Shown one piece after another: positions 63,541-64,000 of a stretch of 64,000 bases of DNA. The notes beneath the pieces were generated by a model. That model made no database searches, was not told the origin of the DNA, and saw nothing but the letters and a program-made list of their open reading frames with translations. Numbering within the stretch: the first letter of the stretch is position 1; every line of letters starts with the position of its first letter. The translations under genes were made by a program, and so were the position numbers. This stretch comes from Rhodospirillales bacterium (lineage in GTDB: Bacteria > Pseudomonadota > Alphaproteobacteria > Rhodospirillales > Thalassospiraceae). Where the stretch lies: positions 1-64,000 of the forward strand of contig JAHQVT010000003.1 of NCBI GenBank assembly GCA_019634165.1, given 5' to 3'.

Positions 63541-64000
63541 TTAGTTACAAGCTGCGACCTTGCCGCTCGAAACGCCCTGGCATACGACGTCTTTCGAAAC
63601 CCAACCGGCATCAATGACCTGCCCAAGTTTATCCTGGGTGATGGCAACCGGATCAAGGAAATAGGATTTCATGGTAACACCATTCGGGCTTTGCCAATCT
63701 TGGGTTCCTTCGACATCGCCAAGTTTGGTGCCTGCTGCCAGATCAACTGCGATTTCAGCGGCGCGTTTGCCCAAAAGACGTGCGTCTTTCCAGACCGAAA
63801 CAGTCTGGGTTCCCTGCGCAACACGGTTCAAAGCAGCAAAATCGCCATCCTGACCAGAAACCGGGATGCCTTGCATGCCCTGCGCTGAAAGGGCGGCAAC
63901 CACACCACCTGCCGTGCCATCGTTGGAGGCAACAACGGCATCAACTTTGTTATCTGCAGCGGTCAGGAACTGTTCCATGTTGCGCTGTGCGATGGCTGGC
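63541..64000 (-). CDS. xylF: D-xylose ABC importer binding protein, C-terminal part (5' end outside window)
   Basis: This is the last 150 or so residues of a type I sugar-binding protein. The reading frame stays open to the window edge ([12 protein letters not shown] before the internal ATG of the track), so the true start lies beyond 64000. XylF-like features are [29 protein letters not shown] and [26 protein letters not shown]. It is the first gene of the minus-strand operon xylF-xylH-xylG-xylX. Confidence 0.88.
   Translation of the reverse strand, partial: PAIAQRNMEQFLTAADNKVDAVVASNDGTAGGVVAALSAQGMQGIPVSGQDGDFAALNRVAQGTQTVSVWKDARLLGKRAAEIAVDLAAGTKLGDVEGTQDWQSPNGVTMKSYFLDPVAITQDKLGQVIDAGWVSKDVVCQGVSSGKVAACN

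Overview
The window looks like part of the chromosome of a free-living, probably marine alphaproteobacterium of the Rhodospirillales/Thalassospira type. This is an inference from gene content, an rrn operon ending 5S - tRNA-fMet, moderate GC, and the density of osmolyte and organic-acid catabolism; no taxonomic marker was searched. There is no phage, IS element or CRISPR array. Nearly the whole window is a series of catabolic islands, each with its own transporter and regulator.

Layout. (1) 1-690: end of an rRNA operon (5S), tRNA-fMet, a terminator, then a palindrome-rich stretch carrying broken pieces of a second tRNA-fMet. (2) 713-7081: glycine betaine demethylation (Rieske oxygenase GbcA, reductase GbcB, a DAO-GcvT dimethylglycine/sarcosine oxidase, and a GbdR-like AraC regulator). 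(3) 7816-8244: an Hsp20 chaperone. (4) 8338-26052: a complete tryptophan -> kynurenine -> anthranilate -> 2-aminobenzoyl-CoA locus: tryptophan 2,3-dioxygenase, formamidase, kynureninase, 2-aminobenzoate-CoA ligase, bifunctional 2-aminobenzoyl-CoA monooxygenase/reductase, a beta-oxidation-like set (SDR, hydratase, acyl-CoA dehydrogenase, FadB-like fusion), a MarR regulator, a Liv-type ABC importer, a hot-dog thioesterase and a RidA protein. (5) 26138-35586: eight genes matching the taurine-to-isethionate nitrogen-scavenging set (four-gene ABC importer, MocR/TauR regulator, class III aminotransferase, TauE-like exporter, YdfG/IsfD-like reductase).

(6) 35727-41421: a sigma-54 response regulator and histidine kinase followed by an OFA-family MFS carrier whose upstream region has two identical 15-bp palindromes and a good -24/-12 promoter, so the regulatory circuit can be read directly from the DNA. 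(7) 41734-48800: a LysR gene and the soluble NAD+-linked molybdenum formate dehydrogenase operon fdsGBA-fdsD-fdhD. (8) 48817-58674: a sugar-acid island with a LacI regulator, a TctCBA tripartite carrier, an IlvD-type aldonate dehydratase, a DapA-family dehydratase, an alpha-ketoglutarate-semialdehyde dehydrogenase and an RraA-like protein. Two matching palindromic operators lie between the divergent arms. (9) 58762-64000: a D-xylose island (ROK regulator, FAH-family 2-keto-3-deoxyxylonate dehydratase, sugar ABC ATPase and permease, and a binding protein cut by the window end).

The islands feed central metabolism in complementary ways. Betaine gives glycine and C1 units, tryptophan gives alanine and anthranilate-derived acyl-CoA, taurine gives nitrogen, formate gives NADH, and pentonates and xylose probably converge on 2-oxoglutarate. 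The points most worth a second look are the lower part of the aminobenzoyl-CoA pathway, the sigma-54/OFA circuit, the taurine cluster with its operator array and a tailed permease, a branched terminator behind tctA, and strong hairpins directly behind every binding-protein gene.
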